NCBI GenBank assembly: GCA_964479445.1
Contig: CAYZMH010000117.1
Location: 1-7,819 of the forward strand
Direction of reading: 5' to 3'
Origin: CAYZMH01 sp964479445
GTDB taxonomy: Bacteria; Bacteroidota; Bacteroidia; Bacteroidales; GCA-2748055
Length of the DNA: 7,819 bases
Part shown: piece by piece, positions 1-7,776 of the stretch
How positions within the stretch are numbered: position 1 is the stretch's first letter
Layout: each line of letters starts with the position of its first letter
Position numbers and translations under genes: made by a program
The notes under the pieces: generated by a model
Told to the model about the DNA's origin: nothing
Seen by the model: only the letters and a program-made list of their open reading frames with translations
Databases searched by the model: none

Positions 1-2950
1 CGGAGATTATGTCACCGGGTGGACTCCCGGAAGCGACAGCATTGTATTTCGTTCGGCACGTGAGCGTCAACCCACACAAATCAACCGCCTCTACACGGTC
101 AGCCTGGAGGGTGGATTCCCCTCACCCCTGCCGCCCCGGCGTGCAGCGTACGGGGAGCTGTCTGCCGACCGGAAACACCTGGCCTATCTCCCCTTCACCG
201 AATGGGATTCAGAATGGCGTAACTATCGCGGCGGCCAGGCACAACCTATCTGGATCCTAAATCTGGAAGACCTTTCCCTTGAGCAGACACCCCGAACCAA
301 CAACGAACGGCATATGGACCCGGTGTGGGCAGACCGATCGGTCTTTTTTCTCTCGGAGCGGGATTTTGCCTCCAATATCTGGTCGTTTCAACCCGAAACC
401 GGGGAACTCGCGCAGCATACTTTTCATGCCGACTTTGATGTGAAGAGCCTGGATGCCCATGGCCATACGATCGTTTACGAACAGGGAGGAACCCTCCACC
501 TGCTGGATACGGAGACCGACCGGCTCACTGACCTGGAGATTACGGTGAAAGGCGACTTTCACTGGGCACGAACCCGTTGGGAAGAGGTGGAGCCGCAACG
601 ACTCACCCATGCATCGCTCTCCCCCACGGGCAAGCGGGCACTTTTTGAATACCGCGGAGATATATACACCGTCCCGGCGGAGGAGGGAGACTGGAGAAAC
701 ATCACCCGCACACCCGGTGTGGCCGACCGGTTCCCGGTCTGGTCCCCACAGGGCGATAAGATCGCATGGTTTTCCGATGCAAGCGGCGAATACCAGCTGG
801 AAATTGCCGGTCAGGACGGGATCTCAAAGCGAAGATCCATCACGCTGCCCAATCCCACGTTCTATTTCCGGCCCGACTGGTCTCCTGACGGAAACTACAT
901 TGCCTATACCGACACCGATTACAACCTTTGGTATGTAAACCTGGAAGATGAAGAAGTCAAGAAAGTGGATACCGAACGGTATGCCCACCCCTTCCGGAGT
1001 ATGAACCCGGTATGGTCGCCCGATAGTAAGTGGATCGCCTACGCGAGGCTGATGGACAATCACTTCAAGGTGATCAGGGTCCACAATACAGAGACGGGTG
1101 AGACACATCAGCTGACCGATGCCATGGCCGATTCGTACAGTCCGGTCTGGGATGCTTCCGGGAAATACCTCTATTTCATTGCTTCCACCGATTTCGGACT
1201 GAAGTCGGGATGGCTGGATATGAGCAACTACGATGTGGATCCCACCCGCCGGCTCTATATGATGATCCTTAACAGTGAAGATCCCTCTCCTTTCCTTCCC
1301 GAACCCGGAAACGAACCGTTGGAAAAAGAATCACCGGGAAAGAAAAAAGATAAGAAAGACGATGACCATGAAAATGGATCCGTCACCGTGGTACTTGATC
1401 CCGAAAACATACATAAGCGGATCATTGCCATGGATCTACCGGCCCGTGACTATGCTTTTACGATGGCCGGACCCGAAAACACGGTGTTCTTTGGAGAACG
1501 CAAACAACACGAACCGGGATTCACCCTCCACAAGTATGATGTGAACGAGGAGAAATCCAGTGAATTCATGCCGGGAATCAGGGAGGCCGGTACCTCGCAT
1601 GATCGTCAGCATCTGCTCTACCGGGCAGGCAGCAACTGGGGGATCGTGTCAACCTCCGGCTCCTCGGCCAAACCCGGTGACGGCACCCTGGCACTGTCAG
1701 ACCTGCGTTACAGGGTGGAGCCCCGGGCCGAATGGCAGCAGATTTTCCGCGAAGGATGGCGATTCCAGCGCGATTTCCTCTACGTGGACAACGTACATGG
1801 AGCGCCCTGGGAAAAAGTTTACCAATGGTATCAGCCCTGGGTCAGGCATATCCGGCACCGCTCTGATCTCACCTACCTGGTCGACATCCTGGGCGGAGAG
1901 GTGGCCGTAGGACACTCCTTTACCCGCGGGGGAGACATGCCCGAGCGGGATAATGTGCCGGTGGGTCTGCTGGGAGCCGACTTCGAGGTGGACCGGGGAA
2001 AATACCGGATCGCACACATCTATACCGGTGAAACCTGGAATCCCGGACTGGAAGGGCCGCTGGCCATCCCGGGTATTGATGCCCGCCAGGGAGATTACCT
2101 GCTGGAGGTAAACGGTAAACCGGTAGATGCATCCACCAATCTTTACCGGGTGTTTGAAGGCACGGCCGGAAGACAAATTCAAATCACCCTTTCCGGCAGT
2201 CCCGGAGAAAAGGAGCAGCGAACCCTCATTGTCACACCGCTCAGCAATGAATACCGGCTGCGATATGTCGACTGGATCGAAGGGAACCGGAAAAAAGTAG
2301 ATGAGTTGTCAGACGGTAAACTGGCCTACGTATATCTCCCCAACACCAGCGGTGGAGGATTCACCCACTTCAACCGGTACTATTTTGCCCAGCAGGACAA
2401 AAAAGGAGCCGTAATCGATGAGCGAAACAATAGCGGCGGATCGGCAGCCGATTACATGGTGGATATCATGAACCGCGAACTGCACGGCTATTTTAACTCC
2501 AAAGTGGGGGACCGGAAACCATTTACCTCGCCCATCTCCGGTATATGGGGCCCCAAGGTAATGATCATCAATGAGATGGCTGGTTCGGGCGGCGACTACC
2601 TTCCCTACATGTTCAAAAAAATGGATATTGGTCCGCTCGTGGGAACCACAACCTGGGGCGGACTCGTGGGAACGTGGGATACACCGGCATTCATCGACGG
2701 CGGCGCCATGGTTGCCCCCCGCGGGGGATTCTTTGACGTCAACGGGGAGTGGGCAGTGGAAGGCGAGGGGGTTGCACCCGACATCCGCGTGATCCAGCAC
2801 CCCCGGGAGGTAATTAACGGTCATGACCCCCAGCTGGAACAGGCCGTGGAGACAGCCCTGGATCTGCTGGAAACCAAGGGTGTGGAGCTTCAGAAAGAGC
2901 CTCCTCCGCCCGTTCGCTGGAAACGCCCCGACTATTTTGAAGAAATGTAA
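1..2950 (+). CDS. Tricorn-type S41 peptidase, 5' end outside the window
   Basis: The frame is open from base 2 to the TAA at 2948-2950, giving 982 visible residues. The archaeal Tricorn has about 1070, so roughly 100 N-terminal residues (including any signal peptide) lie off the left edge. The ATG at 314 is internal. Numbering visible residues from base 2, the order is: beta-propeller repeats with many TolB/WD-like blades (VWSPQGDKIAW, DWSPDGNYIAY, VWSPDSKWIAY) up to about residue 435; a Lys/Asp-rich linker (about 441-459); more propeller sequence; a helical C1 region (about 565-640); a PDZ domain (about 655-750, with a GDYLLEVNGKPV core); and the C2 catalytic domain. Likely active-site residues are His638 in VGHSF, nucleophile Ser862 in AGSGGD, and Glu920 in VEGEGVAPDI. 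The family trims peptides from larger proteases, and bacterial homologues are usually exported. The Ser before the catalytic His in archaeal Tricorn is Gly637 here, and the residue after the nucleophile is Gly instead of Asp. The family call is firm; export and substrate are inferred. Confidence 0.93.
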   Translation, partial: GDYVTGWTPGSDSIVFRSARERQPTQINRLYTVSLEGGFPSPLPPRRAAYGELSADRKHLAYLPFTEWDSEWRNYRGGQAQPIWILNLEDLSLEQTPRTNNERHMDPVWADRSVFFLSERDFASNIWSFQPETGELAQHTFHADFDVKSLDAHGHTIVYEQGGTLHLLDTETDRLTDLEITVKGDFHWARTRWEEVEPQRLTHASLSPTGKRALFEYRGDIYTVPAEEGDWRNITRTPGVADRFPVWSPQGDKIAWFSDASGEYQLEIAGQDGISKRRSITLPNPTFYFRPDWSPDGNYIAYTDTDYNLWYVNLEDEEVKKVDTERYAHPFRSMNPVWSPDSKWIAYARLMDNHFKVIRVHNTETGETHQLTDAMADSYSPVWDASGKYLYFIASTDFGLKSGWLDMSNYDVDPTRRLYMMILNSEDPSPFLPEPGNEPLEKESPGKKKDKKDDDHENGSVTVVLDPENIHKRIIAMDLPARDYAFTMAGPENTVFFGERKQHEPGFTLHKYDVNEEKSSEFMPGIREAGTSHDRQHLLYRAGSNWGIVSTSGSSAKPGDGTLALSDLRYRVEPRAEWQQIFREGWRFQRDFLYVDNVHGAPWEKVYQWYQPWVRHIRHRSDLTYLVDILGGEVAVGHSFTRGGDMPERDNVPVGLLGADFEVDRGKYRIAHIYTGETWNPGLEGPLAIPGIDARQGDYLLEVNGKPVDASTNLYRVFEGTAGRQIQITLSGSPGEKEQRTLIVTPLSNEYRLRYVDWIEGNRKKVDELSDGKLAYVYLPNTSGGGFTHFNRYYFAQQDKKGAVIDERNNSGGSAADYMVDIMNRELHGYFNSKVGDRKPFTSPISGIWGPKVMIINEMAGSGGDYLPYMFKKMDIGPLVGTTTWGGLVGTWDTPAFIDGGAMVAPRGGFFDVNGEWAVEGEGVAPDIRVIQHPREVINGHDPQLEQAVETALDLLETKGVELQKEPPPPVRWKRPDYFEEM

Positions 2951-2964
2951 TTAAAACCGCATAC

Positions 2965-3000
2965 GCGACCGGGTTCCGGTTACCCGGAATGCACCTTTTT
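2965..3000 (+). terminator. Probable intrinsic terminator of the Tricorn gene
   Basis: Fifteen bases after the Tricorn stop codon there is a perfect 6-bp GC-rich stem, CCGGGT (2969-2974) and ACCCGG (2982-2987), with a 7-nt loop. Two or three further pairs at its base (2965-2967 with 2990-2992) are possible across an internal mismatch. A run of five T (2996-3000) follows. The gap between stem and T run is longer than ideal unless the basal pairs form. It also lies in the convergent gap with the aminomutase gene. On the minus strand no T run follows the stem directly (a GGTTTTAATT stretch comes 12 bases later), so two-way function is uncertain. Confidence 0.55.
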
Positions 3001-3013
3001 CACAGGATACGGC

Positions 3014-5200
3014 CTATACCTCCAGGTTGGTGTAATCAGGGGTAACCCCGAACTTGTAATCCGGGTATTCATAGAGGGGAACACGGGGCTCGGTCTGTCC
3101 CATGGAAAAACCATACAGTCCGGTATACTCCAAAGGATCCTCCCCGATCTCTTCAAGCTGTTGCAGGTATTCGGGGATCGATTTGGATTCGATGATGATC
3201 ACCTTCCCCATCTTACCGATGATCGGACTGTGGTTGCGGGTCTCATCATGGTCAAACTCCAGGATACGCCTGCCGTAACGGGTGATGCCGATAACACGGA
3301 AGGTCAGACTTTTACCCACCCCCGGCATATTCAGCACATTGCGGTCGGTGGCAAGGAAAGGGACGTCGGCTTTGCTTCGCAGCCCATTGATCTTCTCCTG
3401 GATATGCTCCGCATCATCAGCGAACGTGCGAAGCACAGGATAGTGTTCCTTTTCAATCCGCCCCATCACTTTCTCTTCCAGCTGTTCCTGGACAACCCGG
3501 GCATTGGGGGCAAAATTGTGGCTGTTCTCCTTGTACCCCTTGACGGTGAAGGTGTAATAGGTAAGAACACCGATGTCATTCAATACCCTGCGCAATTTGG
3601 CAGTATGTCCTCTCCGCGAGGCTGCTGCCGTGAACACCAGCTGGTTTGTAATGATCCAACCGGCATCGGTCAGACGCCCGACCGCTTCCTTGGTCTCCGG
3701 TGTGATCTCCATGGGAGATTCAAAATGGGTCTGTATCACGAACTGGCGGATACCGATCCCGGAGGCTTTCTCTTTAAAATCCCGGAGGATGCGGGCCAGG
3801 TCGGGTGTGATCCGCTGAGGGAGATAAGCCGGAAGCCTTGTGCCAAAGCGGATGCGCATAATCTCGGCATACTTCTCCCCTTCGGGCCTGGACTTGTTGG
3901 CCTCCTGTTTCCTGGCGGCCATCCGGTAAACCTCCTCCAGGAGATTTTCCAGGGTACGGTCGGTGCTCATAAAGGCATCACCACCGGTGATCAGAATATC
4001 TCTCAGCTGGCTGTCCTCCTCGAAATAGGTGAGCAGCCGCTTCAGCTTATCGGGCCATTTCTCATTGGGCCTGAGTTTATCCAGGTTGAAATTGAGATTC
4101 CCGCGCTGAAAATCATACATGCGCTGGCAGGAGGAACACAATCCGCCGCAGGCCCTGCCCACCGAATCGGGGATCAGGATCGCCACCTCCGGGTAGCGGC
4201 GGTGAACATTGTGGTGGGAAGGAAGGATCCAGCCCGCGGCGTTGGGTTTCCCCGGCTCTACCAGGTCCTCCTTCTCCCATGCCACGATATGACCAAATTC
4301 CTCCACCAGGGCTTTGCTGTAAAGAACATAATGTCTAATTGCCAGGTCAGCCCCCACTGCAAACCGGGGTTCCCGCACATTCAGAAGGGAAAGGTAATAG
4401 GGATTAACGAAAAACGGTATTCCCGCCGACTCTGCCTCTTTGAGCAATTTCATGGTATCGGGATCCAGGGAGTATCCCAGCATCTCATTCAATAAATCGG
4501 GATTACGAACGGCAAAGCGCAGGTGAAACTTACGATCATTCCACCACTCTTCTGCCATTGCATATTTTTCCTCTCCCGATAAACCCTCCGGAAAGGTATA
4601 GCTTCTGCTTTTTACTGTACCTTCTGAGATTTTTTTAATAAGGATCGACAGAATCCGGTGTTTGTTCTCCTTACGCAGCTGCACGATGCGCGGATCCAGT
4701 CCGCTCGGATAACGGTCCATCCAGGATTCAAGCTTCTCTTTACCCGGAACGACCCGGTCGGTATCACCCCGTAACTGGCGGAATAGCTGAATCATATCCT
4801 CGAAAAAACCGGGTTTGGCTCCGCCGGTACCCTGCTGAACAGCCAGCCAGAGCATCCTGAAAGGATCACTTTCCACTATCTCTCCCCTCCTGTTTAAATC
4901 CTCATAGGTTTCCCCGGCATGATCGATATAATCCAGAATCCGGATGATGGCATAATCCTGCCAGCTTAACTGTTCAAACATGAAACGATCTGCCTTTTTT
5001 GCCCCGTAATAAGAGAGTGCCTCCTCCCGCTCTTTATATGTACTGAACACCCATTGCTTCATACGATCCAGTACCTCCGCCTCATTCGCGGAATCCTCCA
5101 TGATCTTCTTCAGATCCGGATTCTCGTCCAATAATGAGTCCAGTAACCGGTGGGACTGTACACTGATAGCAATATTATCAAGGTTCATCTTCTCTGACAT
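3014..5200 (-). CDS. KamA-family radical SAM aminomutase (long form), possibly glutamate-type
   Basis: A 728-residue protein of the lysine 2,3-aminomutase (KamA) family, which moves an amino group from the alpha to the beta carbon using S-adenosylmethionine, a [4Fe-4S] cluster and PLP. Visible motifs: the cluster motif CGGLCSSC (Cys351, Cys355, Cys358); Arg360, matching the carboxylate-binding Arg134 of the Clostridium subterminale enzyme; the AdoMet-site GGDA at 406-409; and NMPGVGK, whose Lys630 matches PLP-binding Lys337. The two Asp residues that hold the lysine side chain (Asp293, Asp330) align with Lys554 (YYTFTVKG) and Asn624. This is the pair reported for glutamate 2,3-aminomutase, so a lysine substrate is doubtful. 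The usual enzyme has about 416 residues; here there is a long N-terminal region (about 350 residues before the cluster motif) and about 33 extra residues between 554 and 624. No mutase partner, beta-lysine acetyltransferase or lysine-fermentation gene is next to it. The ATG at 5200 has no Shine-Dalgarno; an A-rich stretch precedes it. It is transcribed divergently from pgi. Confidence 0.88.
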   Translation of the reverse strand: MSEKMNLDNIAISVQSHRLLDSLLDENPDLKKIMEDSANEAEVLDRMKQWVFSTYKEREEALSYYGAKKADRFMFEQLSWQDYAIIRILDYIDHAGETYEDLNRRGEIVESDPFRMLWLAVQQGTGGAKPGFFEDMIQLFRQLRGDTDRVVPGKEKLESWMDRYPSGLDPRIVQLRKENKHRILSILIKKISEGTVKSRSYTFPEGLSGEEKYAMAEEWWNDRKFHLRFAVRNPDLLNEMLGYSLDPDTMKLLKEAESAGIPFFVNPYYLSLLNVREPRFAVGADLAIRHYVLYSKALVEEFGHIVAWEKEDLVEPGKPNAAGWILPSHHNVHRRYPEVAILIPDSVGRACGGLCSSCQRMYDFQRGNLNFNLDKLRPNEKWPDKLKRLLTYFEEDSQLRDILITGGDAFMSTDRTLENLLEEVYRMAARKQEANKSRPEGEKYAEIMRIRFGTRLPAYLPQRITPDLARILRDFKEKASGIGIRQFVIQTHFESPMEITPETKEAVGRLTDAGWIITNQLVFTAAASRRGHTAKLRRVLNDIGVLTYYTFTVKGYKENSHNFAPNARVVQEQLEEKVMGRIEKEHYPVLRTFADDAEHIQEKINGLRSKADVPFLATDRNVLNMPGVGKSLTFRVIGITRYGRRILEFDHDETRNHSPIIGKMGKVIIIESKSIPEYLQQLEEIGEDPLEYTGLYGFSMGQTEPRVPLYEYPDYKFGVTPDYTNLEV

Positions 5201-5316
5201 ACTACTTTATTGGTTTCAATATATTAACGCATAACAGGCAGTAACTGTTGACTTCATCCCTGTTTAATGGTACGTTTTATTAAAATAAAAGGTTCCGCTT
5301 TCCATGAAACTTTTTC

Positions 5317-5324
5317 TACCTTTG
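5317..5324 (+). promoter_or_regulatory. Likely pgi promoter, Bacteroidota-type -7 element
   Basis: TACCTTTG fits the Bacteroidota -7 consensus TAnnTTTG exactly. It lies 67 bases upstream of the pgi ATG, which predicts a start of transcription near 5328-5332 and a leader of about 60 nt. I could not find a convincing TTTG/TTG -33 element about 20 bases upstream, so the call rests on the -7 match and the position. The rest of the spacer 5201-5391 is AT-rich and has no ORF I would support. Confidence 0.5.
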
Positions 5325-5325
5325 A

Positions 5326-5353
5326 GCGCCTTTTTTACTAAAAAAAGGGGCGC
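5326..5353 (+). other. Hairpin at the predicted 5' end of the pgi transcript
   Basis: GCGCCTTTTTT (5326-5336) can pair with the stretch ending GGGGCGC (to 5353). The stem has about 11 pairs: five G-C, two T-G and four T-A, around a short A-rich loop. It starts two bases after the -7 element, so it covers the predicted transcription start. It could stabilise the mRNA 5' end, or as DNA form a symmetrical binding site. It is unlikely to be a terminator of an upstream gene, because the neighbour on that side runs the other way. Confidence 0.45.
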
Positions 5354-5391
5354 AAATCTATCATTAGCGAATAAAAAATCAAAATAAAACA

Positions 5392-6735
5392 ATGGAATCC
5401 ATTACGCTCAATGTGGAAAATGTAACCGGATTCATTCCGGAAAGCGAAATAGAGAAATGGCAGTCCGCAACCTCCGGGCACCTGCAGCATCTGATCAGGA
5501 GAGACGGGCAAGGGAACGATTTTCTCGGCTGGCTGAACCTCCCCTCCTCCATTACTGACCAGCACATGGAAAAGATCGAGGCAAGCGCACTCAAACTCCG
5601 CCAGTCATCCGATGTGGTCGTAGTTATCGGTATCGGGGGTTCCTACCTGGGCGCCAGGGCGGTGAATGATGCCCTCTCCCACAGCTTCTCAGCCATGGGA
5701 TCCGGGCAAAAGAACCCCCGGATGATCTTTGCCGGTCATAACATCGGGGAAGATTACATGCACGAACTCCTGGAAATACTGGAAGAGAAGGAATATTCGC
5801 TGATCGTGATCTCCAAGTCCGGCACCACCACCGAACCTGCCATTGCCTTCCGGATCCTGAGGGAAAACCTCGAGTCGCGCCTGGGAAAAGAGAAAGCCAG
5901 GTCCAGGATTATTGCAATAACCGATCAGAAAAAGGGAGCCCTCCGTCAACTTGCCGATGAAGAAGGGTATGATTCATTTGTAATTCCCGACGACATCGGT
6001 GGGCGCTATTCAGTGCTTACACCGGTAGGACTGGTTCCCCTGGCTGCATGTGGTTTCGATATCCGCTCCCTGGTAAAGGGTGCCGCTGAAATGGAATCAC
6101 GCTGCCTTACCGATGCGGCATTCTCACAAAACCCTGCAACCCTCTATGCCGCCGCCCGGAACCTGCTTTACCGGCAGGGTAAAAAGGTGGAGATACTGGT
6201 CAACTATAACCCCAAACTCCACTACCTGGCCGAATGGTGGAAACAACTCTACGGGGAGAGCGAAGGAAAAGAACTAAAAGGGATATTCCCGGCCGCCGTC
6301 GATAATTCAACCGATCTGCACTCCCTGGGTCAGTATATCCAGGAAGGCGAACGAATGCTATTTGAAACGGTCCTCTCTGTAAGAGAACCCGACCACCGGC
6401 TAACGATCCCCGGGGGTGAGGCCAACCTGGACAACCTGAATTACCTGGCAGGTAAAAGAATAGACGAAGTAAATAAAATGGCCGAGCTGGGCACCACCCT
6501 GGCCCATGTGGATGGCGGTGTACCCAATATGAAGATCGAGCTGCCGAAAATCAATGCGTTCTTCCTCGGACAATTGATGTACTTCTTTGAACTCGCCTGC
6601 GGGGTCAGCGGATACCTGCTGGGTGTAAATCCGTTCAACCAGCCCGGAGTGGAAGCTTATAAGAAAAACATGTTCGCCCTGCTTGAAAAACCAGGTTTTG
6701 AAGAGGAAACCCGCAAGATTAAAAACAGGGGCTGA
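5392..6735 (+). CDS. pgi: Glucose-6-phosphate isomerase
   Basis: This cytoplasmic enzyme interconverts glucose 6-phosphate and fructose 6-phosphate in glycolysis and gluconeogenesis. The 447-residue length fits the short bacterial type of Bacillus (about 450 residues). Motifs in order: the sugar-phosphate-isomerase phosphate loops IGIGGSY (79-85) and SKSGTTTE (141-148); family signature 1, DIGGRYSVLTP, with Gly203-Gly204-Arg205; catalytic base Glu289 in GESEGK; His310 in DLHSLGQ, the likely ring-opening residue; and signature 2, ending FNQPGVEAYKK, with Lys424. Each catalytic residue is within one position of its counterpart in the Bacillus stearothermophilus enzyme, as I remember it. Nothing expected is missing. 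The ATG at 5392 is preceded by an A-rich stretch (AAAATAAAACA) and no Shine-Dalgarno. The hairpin and -7 element upstream suggest its own promoter. No clear terminator follows, so transcription may continue into the transporter gene 117 bp downstream. Confidence 0.97.
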   Translation: MESITLNVENVTGFIPESEIEKWQSATSGHLQHLIRRDGQGNDFLGWLNLPSSITDQHMEKIEASALKLRQSSDVVVVIGIGGSYLGARAVNDALSHSFSAMGSGQKNPRMIFAGHNIGEDYMHELLEILEEKEYSLIVISKSGTTTEPAIAFRILRENLESRLGKEKARSRIIAITDQKKGALRQLADEEGYDSFVIPDDIGGRYSVLTPVGLVPLAACGFDIRSLVKGAAEMESRCLTDAAFSQNPATLYAAARNLLYRQGKKVEILVNYNPKLHYLAEWWKQLYGESEGKELKGIFPAAVDNSTDLHSLGQYIQEGERMLFETVLSVREPDHRLTIPGGEANLDNLNYLAGKRIDEVNKMAELGTTLAHVDGGVPNMKIELPKINAFFLGQLMYFFELACGVSGYLLGVNPFNQPGVEAYKKNMFALLEKPGFEEETRKIKNRG

Positions 6736-6852
6736 AAACTTTTTCTGGCCGGCGTTGTTAATGGGTTGTTACAGACCGGAAATTGCGCATGTTCCAGAGG
6801 GTACCGGTAAGGTCTCCTCCCAGCTTTTTCCCGGGCCAGTCTATCCCATCTG

Positions 6853-7776
6853 ATGAGAGACCTGATTGCAAACATTCACCCCACTATCAAAGGGGTAATC
6901 CTTGCATTCCTTGCCACACTCGGAATGGCCAACGTCTATGTCTTTTCCAAGGCAGCCCTGCTGGAAGTAAACTTCTTCCAGTTCCAGTTTTACTGGTTTG
7001 GTTTTGCCATCTTCTGGATTATGATCTTCATGATCGTAACGGGGATGATCAAAAAGATCCCCCAGCTCAGCCGGAAATCCAACATCAACCTTGTTATTCT
7101 CGGAGTACTTGAACTGGGAGCAGCGGTCACACTCTTCCTGGCTATCAACAACGCAGAAAATCCCACGATCATATCCTTCCTTTCCAATCTAACCCCGATC
7201 TTCGCCACACTCCTTGGCATACGCTTTCTTGGAGAACGGTTCAATATGGTTGAAGCCCTGGGAATGCTGCTCACCATCGTCGGTGTGGTGATGATCACCT
7301 ATACCCGTGACGCCACACTGGCCTCATTTTTCGGAATGGGATCGGGATGGATCCTCATCTCCTCCTTCCTGCTATCAACCAGTATTGTGTTTTCCAAAAG
7401 CCAGATAAAAAGCATTCATCCGGGGATCCTGACCCTCAACCGGGTGATCTTCATTTTTACCTTTTCCCTCCTGGCCGTTATCATCCGCGGGGAAAACCTC
7501 TCGGTGCCCGGTAACGCCGTCATGAATATGGCGATCGGATCCATGCTGGGTCCGTTCCTGACCGGACTGGCCCAATTCTCCGCCCTGAAATATATTGAGG
7601 CGTCCCGCACCATGATCATACAGTCGACACGCGGACTGTTTGTCCTGGTGGGCAGTATGGTCTATCTCTCTATCCTTCCCACCTGGCTTCAGATCGTGGG
7701 GGGAATCATATCCATTGTCGGGGTGATTGTAATGACCTGGGGTAAAATGAAACTGCGCCATGCCGGGATCGAGTAG
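6853..7776 (+). CDS. EamA/DMT-family transporter, C-terminus altered by intron insertion
   Basis: A 307-residue inner-membrane protein with ten hydrophobic segments, roughly at 12-31, 39-63, 76-96, 103-124, 131-149, 162-182, 190-210, 225-247, 255-275 and 280-298. This is the 5+5 layout of the drug/metabolite transporter superfamily. The fourth and fifth segments carry the typical EamA pattern: SNLTPIFATLLG, then LGERF, then a Gly-rich helix (GMLLTIVGVVMI). Substrates in this family range from amino acids to metabolites, and none can be assigned here. An in-frame TAA at 6808 bounds the frame upstream; the ATG at 6853 is the first good start and has no Shine-Dalgarno. It follows pgi by 117 bp, which shows nothing else recognisable, so co-transcription is possible. 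The last two codons and the TAG (7771-7776, with part of ATC) fall inside the predicted group II intron end. The original C-terminal tail therefore probably differed, although all ten helices are intact. Confidence 0.88.
   Translation: MRDLIANIHPTIKGVILAFLATLGMANVYVFSKAALLEVNFFQFQFYWFGFAIFWIMIFMIVTGMIKKIPQLSRKSNINLVILGVLELGAAVTLFLAINNAENPTIISFLSNLTPIFATLLGIRFLGERFNMVEALGMLLTIVGVVMITYTRDATLASFFGMGSGWILISSFLLSTSIVFSKSQIKSIHPGILTLNRVIFIFTFSLLAVIIRGENLSVPGNAVMNMAIGSMLGPFLTGLAQFSALKYIEASRTMIIQSTRGLFVLVGSMVYLSILPTWLQIVGGIISIVGVIVMTWGKMKLRHAGIE

Noticed and set aside
2309..2824. A 171-codon minus-strand frame inside the Tricorn gene
   Set aside because: It is antisense to the conserved catalytic domain of Tricorn and has no domain of its own.
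3161..4495. A 444-codon open frame on the plus strand, antisense to the aminomutase gene
   Set aside because: The opposite strand encodes a protein with clear radical SAM and PLP motifs. The plus-strand translation has no recognisable domain and is a by-product of codon bias.
5233..5249. Inverted repeat AACAG…CTGTT, 33-49 bases upstream of the aminomutase ATG, as an operator
   Set aside because: Five base pairs in an AT-rich spacer is expected by chance, and no regulator gene or second copy is present.
5201..5320. A TAnnTTTG-type promoter for the aminomutase gene on the minus strand
   Set aside because: The nearest match (TATATTG about 15-20 bases before the ATG) lacks one T and leaves almost no leader, so I do not call it.
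6783..7112. A 109-codon frame overlapping the start of the transporter gene
   Set aside because: It is in a different frame from the ten-helix EamA protein, is rich in Pro, His and Arg, and has no recognisable motif.
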